From NCBI GenBank assembly GCA_000697475.1, contig JNEU01000845.1, positions 62,001 to 126,000 of the forward strand: a stretch of DNA of 64,000 nt, in the 5' to 3' direction. Each line of letters begins with the position of its first letter. Position 1 is the first letter of the stretch. Origin of the DNA: Lichtheimia corymbifera B2541 (taxonomy: Eukaryota; Mucoromycota; Mucoromycetes; Mucorales; Lichtheimiaceae). A model generated the notes under the pieces. The model was not told the origin of the DNA and ran no database searches. It was given only the letters and a program-made list of their open reading frames with translations. Positions 1 through 12,143 of the stretch are shown in pieces. Position numbers and translations under genes: made by a program.

Positions 1-3000
1 CAAAGTCCGCTGCACAAATTCCTGCTTCCAACAGCACTTTGCAAATCTGCACAAATCTAAGAGGATGTTGTCAGCCAAGCAATGATAAAGCGTATCGCTG
101 ATAAAACTTACATCAAACGTCCACGATAAGATTCAGATCGAACAAATTCATCCAACTTCTCCATCACATGATTCAATAAAGCCAAGGCAAATTCACGACG
201 ACTATCGCTGTTGTCGTCACTCTCGGGATCAGCTTGTGAAAGAGTCTCGCCATCCTCATCAACTGCGCGTTTGACAATGTCAAGAATAACAGGGAACTAA
301 ACGACAACATGTTGATACCTTGTTGCACAATAAGAACCATCCAATCCCACTTACCGATTCGACACCTGTCTCTCTCACAGCAGCGAATTCATCTTGACAT
401 GCTCGAATTGCAAGAGGTAAAATGTGTTCAACCACACGTGCTGCATCGAACAACAATGCGATATCGCGCAGTTGACCAGCTAGGATATCACGTAAACGCC
501 AATTGGTCATGACGCCATCCCATACTTCCGCCAAGATTGGAATATACTCGTTTCTTGAGCTCACGGCCAAAGTACCAAGGAATTCTGCCAAATGCTCCAA
601 AACACCTTGCTTGACATCATCCAGATCCATCAAATAAAGTGCGAATATTTGAACCAAGTCTCGTTCAGTGCGATCAGGGCCGATAATGCGAGCAATCTCA
701 TGCAATGAGTAGGCAAATGTGCGACGGACCTTGATTTGGTAATCCTTGGTCAAGCTCAAATAGGTGTCTTTGAGATGTGAATCCCAATATTCCGCACCAG
801 CTGTCAATACCACTGCTGGGAAGTTGTATGCACAAATAATCGCACGATCAGTCTCGGATTTGTACATTTGGTTGACGCCATTACTGGGACCTAAGGACAA
901 AAAGAACTCGAGCAAGGCTTCAGGTACCTATATTCAAACAATGAGAATGCATGATATTAAAAGCGTATCATATTCAAGTTACCTTTCCTGGTTTCCCAGT
1001 GGTTTCCCAGTCTTCTGGCAAAAACTTGGCAATCAGCTCACCAATGACTTCGGCAAGTGTGTTGCGAACATTCCTTGAAACATCATTCTTGAAGAGCTTG
1101 ACGCCATCTACAGCGATTTGTGCACGTGTCTCATCCGGTAAAATGCCACATAGCAATGGGAGTGTCAGGACACACGATCGACGAACATGCCAAATGGTAT
1201 CTCGGGAAAAGTTTTGATACAAAGGAAGCTGTCATGGACGGGTTAACAGGGTGATGCTGCAAGTCCTCGAAAAAGGGACTCACCAAACGGTCGATTGCCA
1301 CTTGATGGTCAACCACGGTGGCCAAATTACCGATAGCTGCTGCTGCTTCCTTCCGCACATAGAACATGGGATCGTTTGACATTCGTTCAATAAGAGGTAA
1401 ACAACGACTCGTGCAACGTTCTGGGCCCAATACACCAGCTAAGGCAGAAATCAGCTAGATGAAAATAAATTAGTTGAAATGCATGAATTATGCATTGCCA
1501 TGTGATTTTCTTTTACCGAAAGACACATCATCTTGGCTAGATTGATTTCGCCTTGATCCATCTCATCCGCTATATAGTAATAATAGCATCGCTGTTAATA
1601 TATATATGTGTTCCACACCTAATACCTTATTCACCATCCACGATGTTACCTGATGATTTCTCATGATTGTCTAATGCTTGATCGTAATCACCTTGTCGTG
1701 GTTTACCATCCACAATCGCCATCAAGCCAAGAACCACTCCTTCAAATATCTCGGTATCCAACAAATCTCTGTAAAGCTCATGGTGTTTGCCCTTGGATGC
1801 GAGTTCGCTTGCTACTGAGACGATACATTGCTGACCCAATGAAGCCAAGCTTGAGTTTTGATCAAGGAGAAATTCAATCAATAGCGGTGCAAAGGCATAC
1901 TGAGGAATGTGGAGGTCGTCAGTCATTGTTTTCTGATCATGATCTGATGGTTGTTGTGTTTCAGGTTGTGGCGCATTTTCCAGCTCATTGGTGGTATACG
2001 TTGTCGATGGCGGTTGCTCGTGTTGTTCATCACCTCGTTCGCCTTCCAATTGCTGATCATGTTGTTCTGCTTCTGCTTCAGTGGTATCATGGTCGATAAG
2101 GGTGGAAAGGGTGGATGTCTCGGAAGTGGTACCGTCTACAGCCGGTGCAGGAACCGAAATCGTATCAGGTTCATCATGTTGTTGTTGTTGATGATGTCCA
2201 GGGGATGTTGACTCGACCATCTTATTTGATGACTGTGATGCTTCGCCCGATTTGTCAAATAGAGGAGGTGCATGCTATTGATTGTAATGTAAATCAGTAC
2301 ACCTATGAACATACCATCCTTTTCGATTCTTACCGTATAATAAAACATGATGATTTTGTCCAGTTCGCTAACAAATGACTCTCGAACGGTATCATCGTGG
2401 TCGATTGCAATTTTGAGCACCATTGGTAGTACGTAATTGACTGCTTCTGATACGCTGATCTCATATATGGTGTTTGGCAATTCCTTGGCTACCAGCAATC
2501 TATTATTTCATGGTAAGAGAAGAAGAAAAATAGTCCATAGTGTCACTCCATCTTACCTGTGAATCAACATATCGCTCTTATTAAACATGTAAATCCTCTC
2601 CATAGGCGTTAATGATTCATCCATGATAAGCTCATCGTCCAGATCATCAGCGGAGACTTCTATTCATGTGAAAGCATATTTTCCCGAAATAACATTAGCG
2701 TTGATCGTTACCAAGGATATGAGATGCTTTTTCACTAACCTTCTGACATGACCTGAATCAAAGAATCAGATCCAAAGCCTTCGGGTGGTGTTGGTTCAAG
2801 ATATTCATCCGTGTCGTTGTAATCGTCGGCATAGGAGCCAGCTGGTGGATCAAGGCTGTTGTACGGATCTTTTTCCTTATGTTCATCAGATGTATCTTGA
2901 ATCCTCGCTGCTTTGTCGTCCTCGCCTTGATCATCATTCACATCCGGATGAGTACCTGATGCATATGGATGTCAATCTCTTGAAACCTCATTCTCCCACA

Positions 3001-3201
3001 CTTGATATCATCATCCGCTTTACCATTCACTTGAGTCTCGTTGTGCTGTTGATTGGGTATAGTGTGATGTCCTTGGTTGTTATCTCGAGGTGGACTTGAT
3101 TCTCTTTTTTGTGCGTTATCATCCGCTGAGAAGACCGTGTTCACCACGTCAAAGTCGTCGTGCTCATCGCTGAAATCAAAGCCAAGATCTTCAAAAGCCA
3201 T
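1..3201 (-). CDS. PP4 regulatory subunit 1-like HEAT-repeat protein (3' end beyond window)
   Basis: Multi-exon gene on the minus strand, starting at the ATG at 3201 (MAFEDLGFDF) and running off the left edge; the last visible intron is 57-111 and exon 1-56 still reads in frame. The N-terminus is acidic and disordered (about 150 residues, rich in D, E, Q, P). A segment with LTPMERIYMFNKSD follows, resembling the start of the PPP4R1 helical domain. Then come serial HEAT-type helical pairs with conserved VR residues (for example FYVRKEAAAAIGNLA, WHVRRSCVLTLP, KVRRTFAYSLHEIAR). A low-complexity Q/E/H insert sits near 1950-2220. In other eukaryotes this family is a scaffold for the PP4 or PP2A-like phosphatase catalytic subunit. 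HEAT architecture is certain; the PP4R1 assignment rather than another PP2A-type scaffold is inferred. Confidence 0.8.
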
Positions 3202-4589
3202 ATACAAAAGAAGCCGAAAGGTTGAATCAGCACAGTTCCCAGTTGGACATCTCCCTCAGCGTATACTCCTTTCCCATTCCAAAGCGATACTCCCCAAAAG
3301 GAGAGGGACCCAATAAGAAAGAGAATGCTTACCAGCCATTGCGATACGAAAGAAGATAAAGGAGCCGTTGAAATACAAAAAGGTACAAAGTTGGGTGTGG
3401 AGCTTTTGCCGTTTCTCACAATCCGTGTGCTTTCAAAGGAGAGAAGCTAAATATCAGGATCAGCATGCGTCAAAGCCGAACGAGCAACAATGAACAATAG
3501 ATGTACGAGAGTAGCCGTAGATGGAGAACACACGGCGCGGAACAACAAGTGCAAAGCAGCGACCCGATGGCCTCTTCTCCAGCTCACACTCTTATCGTGA
3601 CTGCTCAGCACAGGCAGCTGGTGGTGTGATGACACTAATGAGCTCTGATATGGTATTGTTGTATGGTAGCGCACACAAGGCTTATTATATCTGATTACAA
3701 AAAAAGTAGTGTGCTTATTACTAGCAATATGCATGATGCTTTGATCACTTTGGCAATATGGACATCCATAAGATCGGAGGAGGCTTATCTCCGCTCCATA
3801 ACAGCGCACCACCACCCGCCTACTTACTACTACAGCAGCTCACGCCTATTTACTTGGAAGATATTATCTTTATAATGGAACGCTGGAAATGGAATTACTG
3901 TGTAATGTAGCAGATGAAACATGTAGCAATGGAATGTAGTACTAAAAAGAAGAGATCACACACGCATTGGAATAATAAACCAATCTCACTTGGGAAAATG
4001 GAAGGCGGCAAGACTCGTGTTGCACAGGGCGTGTTGAGCAATTACAATCCGCCTATTAATGAAATGCCATGGACTTACATGATTTATCACCAGACTTCAA
4101 CTTGGATTGCCCTATAGACTACTCGTCGAATGCTTTTACTAAGATAAATGCGACCTTGGTCACTATGAAACCATACTTTTTAGCATTGAAGATTATGATG
4201 TGCACCCTACTATTATTACTACTACTACTTGATAATGGCGTATGATCATTTGTGGTCAAAAGTAAGATTAAGCTACTATGAGCCATCGTGTTTATTGTAT
4301 GTTCATGATAATTGTCTGCATGATAGCTAGCTATAATGTACCCATGCATCCTCGCTGACTCAAGCAAAAACTTGGCAGGAGCAGCAGTGCCTGAAAGGAC
4401 AGGGTTGCCCTTGTGCGAAGGAACAAGTCCTATCTCTCCCAAGCCATGGGCGTATCTTTTCTTTTGCTTTTCCTATTTTTTCAGCATAACCAATGCACCA
4501 CGGATTGCCAACAGGATCTGTTTAGCAAGGTGAGGGAATGAGAAAAAAGCGGTAAACCAGTGCTGATTAGTATCCAGACAGCTCTTCTT
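3202..4589. other. Intergenic, 1.4 kb, divergent promoters
   Basis: Lies between the start of the PP4R1-like gene (-) and the start of the IMP2-like gene (+), so it should hold both promoters. ORFs here (for example 3447-3815 and 4119-4442 on the minus strand) show no recognisable motif and no plausible splice joins. I see no RNA gene or repeat. Confidence 0.5.
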
Positions 4590-5395
4590 ATGTTTTCGCA
4601 TTTCCGCTCAAGTCCCTACTGGACACCTACCATTCGCGCTATAACATGGTTCCCAGTTGTCATGTTCTTTGCTGATCACGGCTTCAGTTACGGCACTGTT
4701 CACGGTCGATCTATGCAAGTAAATGTCTACAGCTTCACTCGTGTATATATAACACCTATACGCTTTCTCTGACGCCCCCTCCCTATACAACACAGCCGAC
4801 GTTCAACCCTGATAGCAACATGCTTTGGAAGGATCGTGTTCTTCTCAACAAGTGGGCTGTTACGAACCATCAGTTTTCTCGCGGTGAAGTGGTGACTTTG
4901 ACGTAAGCAATATATACAAGCACAGAGGAGAAGGGGGTACGATAACGATTTGTTTGCTCTCATGTAGCTCGCCTACTGATCCCAAATGTGTTTTAACCAA
5001 GCGAATCATTGCCTTGGAAGGTGACACTGTACAACCCCTGAAGCGTGGCAGTAAACCCAGTAAGTTGGATGATATGTAAATGAGCAAGCGTGATTAAATG
5101 CAATGATTAGTCAATGTACCAAAGGGGCACTGTTGGGTAGAAGGCGATGAAGCATTTCATTCCAGGGATAGCAACTCTTTTGGCACGGTACGTGGGATGG
5201 CTGGACAATGGGGATATAAAAATACTCATTCATATATATATAAATAATGCTTATTAGGTCCCGATGGGTTTGATCACTGCCAAGGTTACATATGTTTTAT
5301 TCCCTTTTTCTCGCTTTGGACCAGTGGATAAGAGGCCGTTATCGAAACGAGTGACCGTTGGATTCATATCAGGACATGACGAGGACTACTTGTGA
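4590..5395 (+). CDS. IMP2: Mitochondrial inner membrane protease subunit 2 (signal peptidase S26)
   Basis: Five exons (4590-4718, 4796-4902, 4968-5059, 5111-5187, 5258-5395) join in frame to 180 residues, the usual size of Imp2. A hydrophobic segment near residues 17-28 would anchor it in the inner membrane. The catalytic serine motif GRSMQPTFNP (Ser41) spans the first intron, and the general-base lysine motif KRIIALEGD (Lys90) is present, followed by the box with GHCWVEGDEAFHSRDSNSFG. The family removes bipartite presequences from proteins sorted to the intermembrane space, acting with Imp1. NP after the serine motif and the short tail favour Imp2 over Imp1; no Imp1 gene is nearby. Complete, with no defects seen. 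Confidence 0.92.
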
Positions 5396-6191
5396 AGATA
5401 GACACCCACCATAGTATCATAATCATCAAATGCAGCACATATCCAGACCTAGTCATTTATGCACATTTAATCACAATACACGATCCATCATCTTCCGTTA
5501 TCGCAACCCAATATCTTATAAGCATCACGAGTCATATTTTATAAAGCAAATGCATGATGATGTCTGACTTCAAGTTGAGGATGGCCGTTCAATAAGCCGA
5601 AGGAAACGAGCGACAAGCAGTAAAAAGGGTATCGGATCACCTTGGTACATCTATGATAAAAGGGGCAATAGCAGGTAGTACTAGTACGATGGGATCAGCA
5701 ACGTGTAGCGTTGTAGTTGAGACCAATCGGTTCGGATCCTTGCTTAAAACCGGAAGTCCAAGTGATCAACATAACGCTGTCCATTAGCCTGCAGGTTCCT
5801 ACGTTGCACAGCATTGAGAAAGGGAGTATTTTGATGTGCAACTAGGCGGCGAATGTCCGTATACCTTGCTTGTTTTCCTTATTGGATCATGCCATGAAAA
5901 GTTGTATAGATGCAAGATGACGAATAAGGATAAAAGGCATAGGTAAATGTATAGTGAGCAGGCAAGCTGTATTATCATATTGTGGGTGTGAGTGTGAGTG
6001 TGTGCCTGCACGGTTGATTGTGTTATGTTGAACCACACTCGCCCACCTACCAAAAATAGATACCATACACTTTTATGTGAATGTTTTGCTTCTTTGCTTC
6101 TACAGAACAACTTTTTCCTTTCTTTTCCCCTTTTCCTCTACTTTTGTCTTTTGGGTCTTGTGTGTGTCTCGCCCAACGCATTCATCCACAT
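5396..6191. other. Intergenic, 0.8 kb, with a coding-like minus-strand stretch
   Basis: Between the IMP2 stop and the LRR gene start. On the minus strand, about 5745-5880 reads YTDIRRLVAHQNTPFLNAVQ and ends with DHLDFRF and TAA. One base shifted, the next stretch reads KQGSEPIGLNYNATRC and a stop, as if a T had been added to a TTTT run. I found no start or upstream exon, so this may be a relic or chance. A (CA)-rich patch lies near 5985-6005. No RNA gene was recognised. Confidence 0.3.
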
Positions 6192-7898
6192 ATGGGACAA
6201 ACATCAAGTAAAAGCCAAGGTACATTAACTTTTGGCCATGTTGCAACAACGAATACCACGATTGCCTCTGCACAGCAACCACCCACCAATATCACAAAAA
6301 ATGCCACACAAAAACAATACCCATCATCACAACTGGATCTTGTCACAGCAAAGCCGCACTTTTATGCGCTGATGGAAAAACCGTTGCCTAACCCAAAAAA
6401 TGACGATACGACCCGATTAGACCGAGTTGACTCTGGGTATACTTCCAGCAACAACGACCTTACACAACAGCAACTCAACAACCGCAACTCTGATAGCAAC
6501 AACAGCGACAGGGAATCTTTATACAATGACGTTGCTTATATTGATCAGAAATATTACCACCAATGTAAAGAGCCCCCACCGTATGCGTACAATAACATCA
6601 AACCACTTGATGGAAAGCAATTTACTTTCATGGACGTATATGGGGATTATAACAAGTCAATGCAGGAAATCGATGCGTCGGCCCGGCGTTTGATCAATCT
6701 CAGCCCCAACATCAGCTGCTTCAAGATGATCAGACGATTGAATATGTAAGTATACTTTCCAACATTATTGATAATAACGGTGGATGCCGAAGACAAGGGG
6801 TGATGAAATATGGACCAAAAGTCAGGGGAAACAAACTCAAAGTATCTATGCGTGAAGCATCCATGATATGAAAAAAAGGGGGATGGATGCAGTATGTGCG
6901 AGTGAACGCGCGCATTTGTTATGTTGTGTGGCAAAAGGATTGTTTTCAACAAAAAGAAAAAAAGGGGTAGAAAAAAAAGGGGTGTTGGTTTGGGTTGGAT
7001 ATGTAAATCAAAAAGACTTACTGACAAACCTTTCTTATGTAGTTCGCATAATTACTTGACACAGTTACCAGATGCCATTGGGAGATTAGAAAATCTTGAA
7101 TACCTTTGTCTTGCATATAATCAACTCGTGGAGTTACCAGACACAATGAGCCAGTTGACCAACCTGAATGAGCTGGACGTATCACACAATTGTCTTAGCG
7201 ATCTGACAGCTTGCTTCCGGATAGGATCGAAAAAGCTGCATACGATCCATGCGCAGAACAATGCCATCGACCAACTCACTTTTCATATTCGCAACATGAC
7301 ACATCTCGCATTTTTCAACCTGTCGGAAAATCCGATCACTGTACTTCCGGCCGAAGTAGCTCAGCTCCCGTATCTTCGGCATATGTTGCTCCTAGGATGT
7401 CCCCTTAAATCCAATCTCACACACGCTCTCTGTCACGATCCTCCTTCATTACGTGAAATCTGTGCACGTATCACGCTACGACGACAGCTCAACGCATCCC
7501 ATCTTCCTGATCATCTTATTGCGTATCTTGCCACAGCCAAACCATGTACGTCATGTCGTGGACCATACTTTGAAAACTATATCACTCGAGGGCAATGGAT
7601 TGAAAAAGCTGAAGGATTATTACCGTTGGAGCATCGATTATGCACAGCTCATTGGAAGGACGAGGATGATCGCATTTTACACATGTTTTCATCTGGACAG
7701 CAAGTGGCTGTTGTATCATCTTGTACGCGTAGTCATATTGGCAGCAGTAATAACAGTAATGAGGATATGGCTATGGTGGTGGAAGAACAGTCGTCAACAT
7801 CCACAACCGCGGATCGATGGAGGACAACACAAAAAAGGGTTAATACACATCGGTGGTTGACAACCAAGCTGAAACGACCTGCCACCAAAGACAATTAG
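6192..7898 (+). CDS. Leucine-rich-repeat protein with N-myristoylation-type start
   Basis: Two exons (6192-6745 and 7043-7898), 469 residues. The N-terminus MGQTSSKSQ matches the pattern for N-myristoylation (Gly2, small residue at position 6), which suggests membrane attachment. Residues about 10-160 are low-complexity (N, Q, S, T, P). A block of SDS22/Ras-suppressor-like leucine-rich repeats follows, with units such as LNISHNYLTQLPDAIGRL, LEYLCLAYNQLVELPDTM, LNELDVSHNCLSDL and LAFFNLSENPITVLP. The C-terminal part contains CTSCRGPYF and ends basic. The 297-bp intron is long for this window and falls in the first LRR; a 5' part of the repeat block could be hidden there. Role unknown; a signalling adaptor is plausible. 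Confidence 0.85.
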
Positions 7899-8046
7899 AG
7901 AATAAAAAAAAAAGACTACATTAATATGACCTTCGGCCGCCAATGCGCGCTCCATGTGTCACAAGCAAAAGTCCCGCTCTCTTTTTTTTTTCTCGTGTCG
8001 TGTTTCTCCCTCCTTTCACCACTCTTTTTTGTCTTTTCCTTTTGTC

Positions 8047-9057
8047 ATGTCTCAACTATTGAATCGCATTCGTCGACGAGCTTCGCATGACTACATGGCT
8101 ATCCCCAATGAGCATAGCGAACAGCATTTCGAATCAGCGGAAGTAGTTCGTGATATCATTATTGGCTTATCAGGCAAGATAGATCTCTCTACATGGGTCA
8201 TTTTTACTACCCTTACCGCTAATACATTTCTAATGTAGATGGTTTGACTGTTCCATTTGCATTGGCTGCCGGATTGTCATCTTTGGGAAATAGCAAGATT
8301 GTAGTGTACGGTGGTGCAGCAGGTAAGCGACTTTTTTCATTTCCGTATGTATCCATTGGGATGATGTGGCTAATGTACTCTTTGTTCTTAGAGCTTGTGA
8401 GGTAAACGGAGAATTCATCAGATAAAGGGTATTGCATGTTGATTAAGCATAGCGTATAGTGGTGCTATCTCGATGGGATTAGGTGGATATCTTGCTGCCC
8501 TTTCAGAAATGGAGCATTACAAGACGGAGCGTATGCGTGAAGAACGGGAGGTGGAAGAATGCCCCCAGGATGAGGAGGAAGAGATTGTCGAGATTTTGGA
8601 GCCTTACGGATTGGATCGTCAAACTTTACAACCTTTGATCGATAAACTCAAGAGCGACCCTGAAAAGTTTGTGGATTTCATGATGCGCTTTGAGCTCAAC
8701 TTGGAAATGCCCGACCCTCATCGTAGCTGGGTAAGCAAAATGAAGAGACAATGGCTTGTCGGACTGCTAATAAGTAACGGTCGGTAGATATCGGCATTGA
8801 CTATCGGATCTTCCTACTTCATCGGCGGCTTGATTCCTTTACTGCCATACATTTTCATTGAAGAGTCGACTTTTGCCTTGTACATTTCTGTCGCAGTCAC
8901 CTTTTTGACATTGCTCATCTTTGGTTACGTCAAGAGCCGTCTCGTCAATCCCAAGAGTGCCATCAAGGGTGCTTTCCAGACATTATTAATCGGTGCCATT
9001 GCTGCAGGTGCCAGTTACAGCATTGTTTACTTTTTACCTAGCGAGAACGATATCTGA
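8047..9057 (+). CDS. CCC1/VIT1-family vacuolar iron/manganese transporter
   Basis: Five exons (8047-8173, 8239-8322, 8392-8401, 8460-8730, 8788-9057) give 253 residues in an unbroken frame. The start of TM1 reads VVRDIIIGLSDGLTVPFALA, the family signature in which the Asp and later Glu residues form the metal path. TM2 contains GAISMGLGGYLA. An acidic cytosolic loop follows (EREVEECPQDEEEEIVEIL, a likely metal-binding domain), then three C-terminal helices ending YFLPSENDI. Known members load Fe2+ or Mn2+ into the vacuole. Exon 3 is only 10 nt and intron 1 begins with GC rather than GT; both are needed to keep the conserved reading. The start ATG follows a pyrimidine-rich leader. Confidence 0.93.
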
Positions 9058-9426
9058 TTTGCAATCTCGACTTCATCCTCCACCAGATAACCTTGTATCA
9101 TTCATCTCTACCATCAATACAACTCCACTTTTTTTTACATAGCATATACATGATGGATTGGGCTATATATTATATGTACATGCTTTTAAGGAAGCTGGTG
9201 GGCTCATACAACAGGGATCAAAGGGCTGTATATCTGGTGGGTCATTGTAATATCATTTGATAGAGAGGAAAAGAGTATATTGTTTTAAGGTGGCAACTGC
9301 AACACATGACGCATGATATTACCTAAAATGGATAACAGGGCGGCATATGTCTCCTTTCCACTTTTAAATCTTGCTCCTTGCTTTATTCTTCTTTTTCTTT
9401 ATATCCACAACAACAATATTCATAAT
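9058..9426. other. Intergenic, 0.37 kb
   Basis: 3' end of the CCC1-like gene and promoter of the next gene. AT-rich with TATATATTATATGTA near 9164-9180, probably a 3'-end processing region. Nothing else seen. Confidence 0.4.
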
Positions 9427-11164
9427 ATGGCGTTGACAATCGAACAAAGAAGACAACAACAACCGCCTTCCTTTGTGATCCGCCTTATGCAACTCACTGT
9501 AAGCTTCCATTGAAACTACGCTTCTTTCATCTTCTCCTTCAGGAAACATACTCAGCCAAAGCGATGGTTCTTTAGTGGACGCGTATACGAGAGTCACCAG
9601 CGACCAAAATATATACCACAGCAGTTGTCATTTCTAGCATCCTCGGGATCGTGTTGGAAATCCTGATCGCGATTGCACACAGGAATGCTACAAACGATCT
9701 TTGGCAATCGATCAGCGAAGGCCGTCTTCCAAGTTCTCCCTTCAGCCCAGTCAACCCAAACAATGGCCGCATTGATACCCTTATCAACCTACGACGACTT
9801 ATGGATGAGAACGTGTTCTTTATTCTGTTTTATATCTTCCAACTTTATCTTGGTATTGATGCAGTAAGTCTTCCATGGCTTTTTGTGTTACTTTATGCGA
9901 ACTCAACCCTGGGTTAGGTGGTACGCCAAAGTGTAATCCAGTTGGTTGCTCACGCTGGTAACAGCTTCATTTGCGTAATCTTGGCACTCGTACAGCTTGG
10001 CGAAACACTAAAATGGCAAGTCCATGTCGTCACAGGAGCAACAGCTCGAAAACTAAACAATAGCATTCATTATAGGAATCATCGTGTTAGCGACGCGTAT
10101 AGTGCCACCACAGAATCAATCCATGACAACGGCTTTTATTCTGCTTTACATTGTGAAATTGCACTTGCTTCCTTGATGGCTGTTTTCACTTGCATATTCA
10201 CTTATATTTGCTTCAAGCTCATTCATCAGGTACCAAGGGGGAGTGCGTGTGTGTGAAGGGATTATATATATAGCATCTACTAATAATGGACATTCCATTC
10301 ATTCTAGTTTGGCTGGAATACTTACAAGCGTATTGGTGCAGATCCAAAGCTTCAGAGTACGTATGGGTGACGCATATACTTGAGGGTGCAAATAGCTAAA
10401 ATGATGATTGCTAGGACGATTCAAGAAATGCCAGCTCTTTCTACTATCACTCAAATTGGATGGATTCTTCCACATTGTGTTTTCTATATTCTGGGTGGTG
10501 GTCATGACCCAAGAAGGCTATCATCAAGGATCCCCAGCAGCAAAAACCTGGTATACGTTGCATTTCATTTTGACAGTCGTGCAGTTCCCTGCTCCGTTTG
10601 TGGCTCGACAAGGGCTTCGTACCGAGCGTAGCAAGTTTATGATCCCTTTTCTGGTCCTTCATGCATTACTGGTCATCGATTTTATCATCATCCTTCAACA
10701 AAGCTCTACTGTTTGGACCTTTTGGGTGCTTGCAGGCAAGTTTCGATTTTCATCTGAGTCATACCATGCTTACCTCGACGTATTATTATTAGTGTGCCTT
10801 GCTATCGTTCTATCCCTGGTAGGTTATGAATTACGATTACTTGAATAACAATGGGCTAAGACATCTTTATTCAGGGCACCATTGTACTTGGCGCTATTGT
10901 AACTCACAACTTTGGCAAAGGTCTTAAACCTTATAGTAAGTCATTGGCACCATCTATGTTTATGATCGGGATTCTCATCAATTGCTTATGAATATAGCAC
11001 AAAGGCTATTTGACAAGAACTACCGCTATCGACTTGATCCAACGGCAAATCCTACCTTTCTCGAGAAAAGCAACCAAACGACGGGTGCTGAGGACACATG
11101 GGCCATCGATGATGATATTGATGAATACGAAGAGGGTGGTCCAACACAACGAGATAATCATTGA
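9427..11164 (+). CDS. Polytopic membrane protein, UPF0658 Golgi-type
   Basis: Seven exons (9427-9498, 9576-9863, 9918-10229, 10308-10356, 10415-10818, 10875-10935, 10998-11164) join in phase to 450 residues. At least seven hydrophobic segments are visible: VVISSILGIVLEILIAIA, ENVFFILFYIFQLYLGIDA, IQLVAHAGNSFICVILALV, LASLMAVFTCIFTYICFKL, FFHIVFSIFWVVVM, FMIPFLVLHALLVIDFIIIL and VLLLVCLAIVLSL. The tail after the last TM is soluble and acidic (DTWAIDDDIDEYEEGG). From memory this pattern resembles the fungal UPF0658 Golgi membrane family of unknown function. The stretch 10010-10080 in exon 3 could hide one more intron, though it reads through in frame. Confidence 0.75.
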
Positions 11165-11346
11165 TTGACAATATTCTGCTAAAAGTATAGTCTAATAATA
11201 TATAAATCATTTACGTATGTTGTTTAATCATGTTTGTTGAATGATATGATACGAAGGAGGATGAGAAAAGAGGTGATTTGAGGGATCTCATTCATGAAAA
11301 CTTTATGTGATAATATGAGGTATGTTCTGCGATAAGATGAAGATGA

Positions 11347-12143
11347 CTACATTTGGAGGTTCACATAATCCTGTTGTTGGTGATGTTGGTTGTTTTCCTT
11401 GAGCTGATCATCCTGTTGTTCCACTTTGGTTTGCGTTTTGATGTCATTGTTCGCATCTTGTTGTTGTTGTTGGGTCGGTTTGCTTTCATTATCGTCCTTT
11501 ACCCATTCACCGTTGCGTAGTTTTCCGCTTTTCTCCAATTCAGCAATTTCAGCAGCAGCTATTACAAGAGATGGTTAATCGCAAAGGTACAAATAGGTGG
11601 TGTGCATTAAAGTTACTCACTCAAGAATCGACCACCTGGACCACGAGGACGACGCATGGCATGACGATGACGACTTTCATGAAGGTATGGTTTCCGAGCA
11701 CGACCTATCCGATTCATCTCCTCCAACTTGAAACGAGCAGCTCTCCGCTTGAGGATGCGATGATACTGTTTTGCATTGACATAGAGCGGTTCTTCTTCTT
11801 GTGGTTGGGGTGCAGGTGCAACAATGACTTCACCATTGGGGCCACGGTAAAGAGAAGTACTGGCTTGAGTCGTCATGAGAGCTGCTGCTGGCTATATGTC
11901 AAATCGATCAATGGAGGGGGTTTACTCATGATATAAATACAACATACCATGGATACATGTGGTTGACTATAGGCAAGGTGTTGTCGATCGTATCCTATGG
12001 CCGTACGATGTTCCTCGTTCTATATATCAAGGTTACTTTTTCGTTGACTCATTGCGTTCAGGTTCGATCTAGGTACGTACCACAGCAGCTGTTGAAGCAG
12101 GTGTTGTTTCTTGAGTATTGTTGGTAGCATTGTAGTTGTCCAT
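11347..12143 (-). CDS. HAP2: CCAAT-binding factor subunit NF-YA (HAP2 type)
   Basis: Four exons (12143-12081, 12019-11948, 11891-11621, 11558-11347), 205 residues. The conserved core is complete. The subunit-association helix reads EEPLYVNAKQYHRILKRRAA, and the DNA-contacting segment has YLHESRHRHAMRRPRGPGGR followed by FLTAAEIAELEK. The protein binds CCAAT boxes as a trimer with NF-YB and NF-YC histone-fold subunits. The tail is Q/N-rich, and no separate Hap4-recruitment element was seen. In the leader, ATG TCG CTA ATG CTT CTG TCG TGA (about 12155-12178) forms a seven-codon upstream ORF that could tune translation. Confidence 0.95.

Noticed and set aside
5546..5562. TGATGATGTCTGA as C and D boxes of a snoRNA
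   Set aside because: The C and D boxes are adjacent with no guide sequence between and no terminal stem.
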